Positions 27,920-28,037 of a DNA stretch of 28,037 bases are shown piece after piece; positions within the stretch are counted from its first letter, which is position 1; each line of letters begins with the position of its first letter. Both the position numbers and the translations under genes were made by a program. The DNA comes from Chara braunii (taxonomy: Eukaryota > Streptophyta > Charophyceae > Charales > Characeae). The DNA is taken from contig BFEA01000157.1 in the NCBI GenBank assembly GCA_003427395.1, positions 980,038 through 1,008,074 of the forward strand, in the 5' to 3' direction. Under the pieces are notes generated by a model, which worked only from the letters and a program-made list of their open reading frames with translations, searched no databases and had not been told where the DNA came from.

Positions 27920-28037
27920 CATGGCAGCGGCGGACAAGTGAACCGGACAAGTCCGGACACCGGAAACCGGATTTCCCGGTTTCATCCGAACGTCCGGATT
28001 TCCGGTATTTTCCCGTTAATCCGGACATGTCCGGATC
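27920..28037. repeat. CCGG palindrome cluster at window end
   Basis: TCCGG or CCGGA occurs many times in about 100 bp, in both orientations, including the perfect 14-bp palindrome CCGGACATGTCCGG near 28020-28035 and CCGGACAAGTCCGG near 27942-27955. Runs beyond the window. May be a satellite or the subterminal repeats of a DNA transposon; not identified. Confidence 0.75.

Overview
This window looks like repeat-dense nuclear DNA from a plant or streptophyte alga. There is no intact host gene, rRNA, tRNA or CRISPR. Almost all recognisable coding sequence is decayed Ty3/gypsy LTR retrotransposon gag-pol, all of it on the minus strand. The primer-binding sites match the 3' end of a plant-type initiator Met-tRNA (TGGTATC...), which supports a green-lineage host. 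A large, repeat-rich charophyte genome such as Chara would fit, but that is inference only. Single-N joins with duplicated flanks and a retained Nextera junction adapter show a short-read draft assembly with local errors.

Layout. Positions 1-540 are an unassigned flank. Positions 541-9048 are element E1, a full-length but dead LTR element: LTRs 541-1519 and 8020-9048, 4-bp target duplication TACG, PBS at 8005-8016, then a 1.1-kb leader, gag, protease, RT, RNase H, integrase and a chromodomain-like tail running right to left. Positions 9053-13289 hold no recognised gene. They contain a misassembled tandem repeat with the adapter, a 104-bp unit in three copies, a (CT)n tract and a ~200-bp unit in three copies.

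Positions 13290-26910 are a nest. The outer element EA has a left LTR at 13290-14287, an integrase tail at 14288-14518, and gag/protease pieces at 16866-18540 and 24640-25593. Its PBS is at 26678-26690 and a truncated right LTR lies at 26694-26910. A related fragment, EB (14519-16866: LTR, integrase tail and gag), lies inside the EA pol region and shows illegitimate gag/pol junctions. E3 (18541-24639) has inserted into the EA gag. It has two ~1-kb LTRs, PBS, polypurine tract and TATA box, and a nearly complete pol, but most of gag and all of protease are missing.

Positions 27080-28037 hold diverged tandem repeats and a window-terminal cluster of CCGG palindromes.

The three elements share one architecture: ~1-kb LTRs, a ~1.0-1.1-kb untranslated leader, a Met-tRNA primer and a C-terminal RWFT-type tail. 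None can make a full set of proteins as assembled. The most interesting non-coding signals are a same-orientation array of GCCACGTCAGCA (bZIP/ACGT-core) motifs in the E1 leader and LTRs, and a CACG-type repeat array directly upstream of the TATA box in the E3 LTRs.
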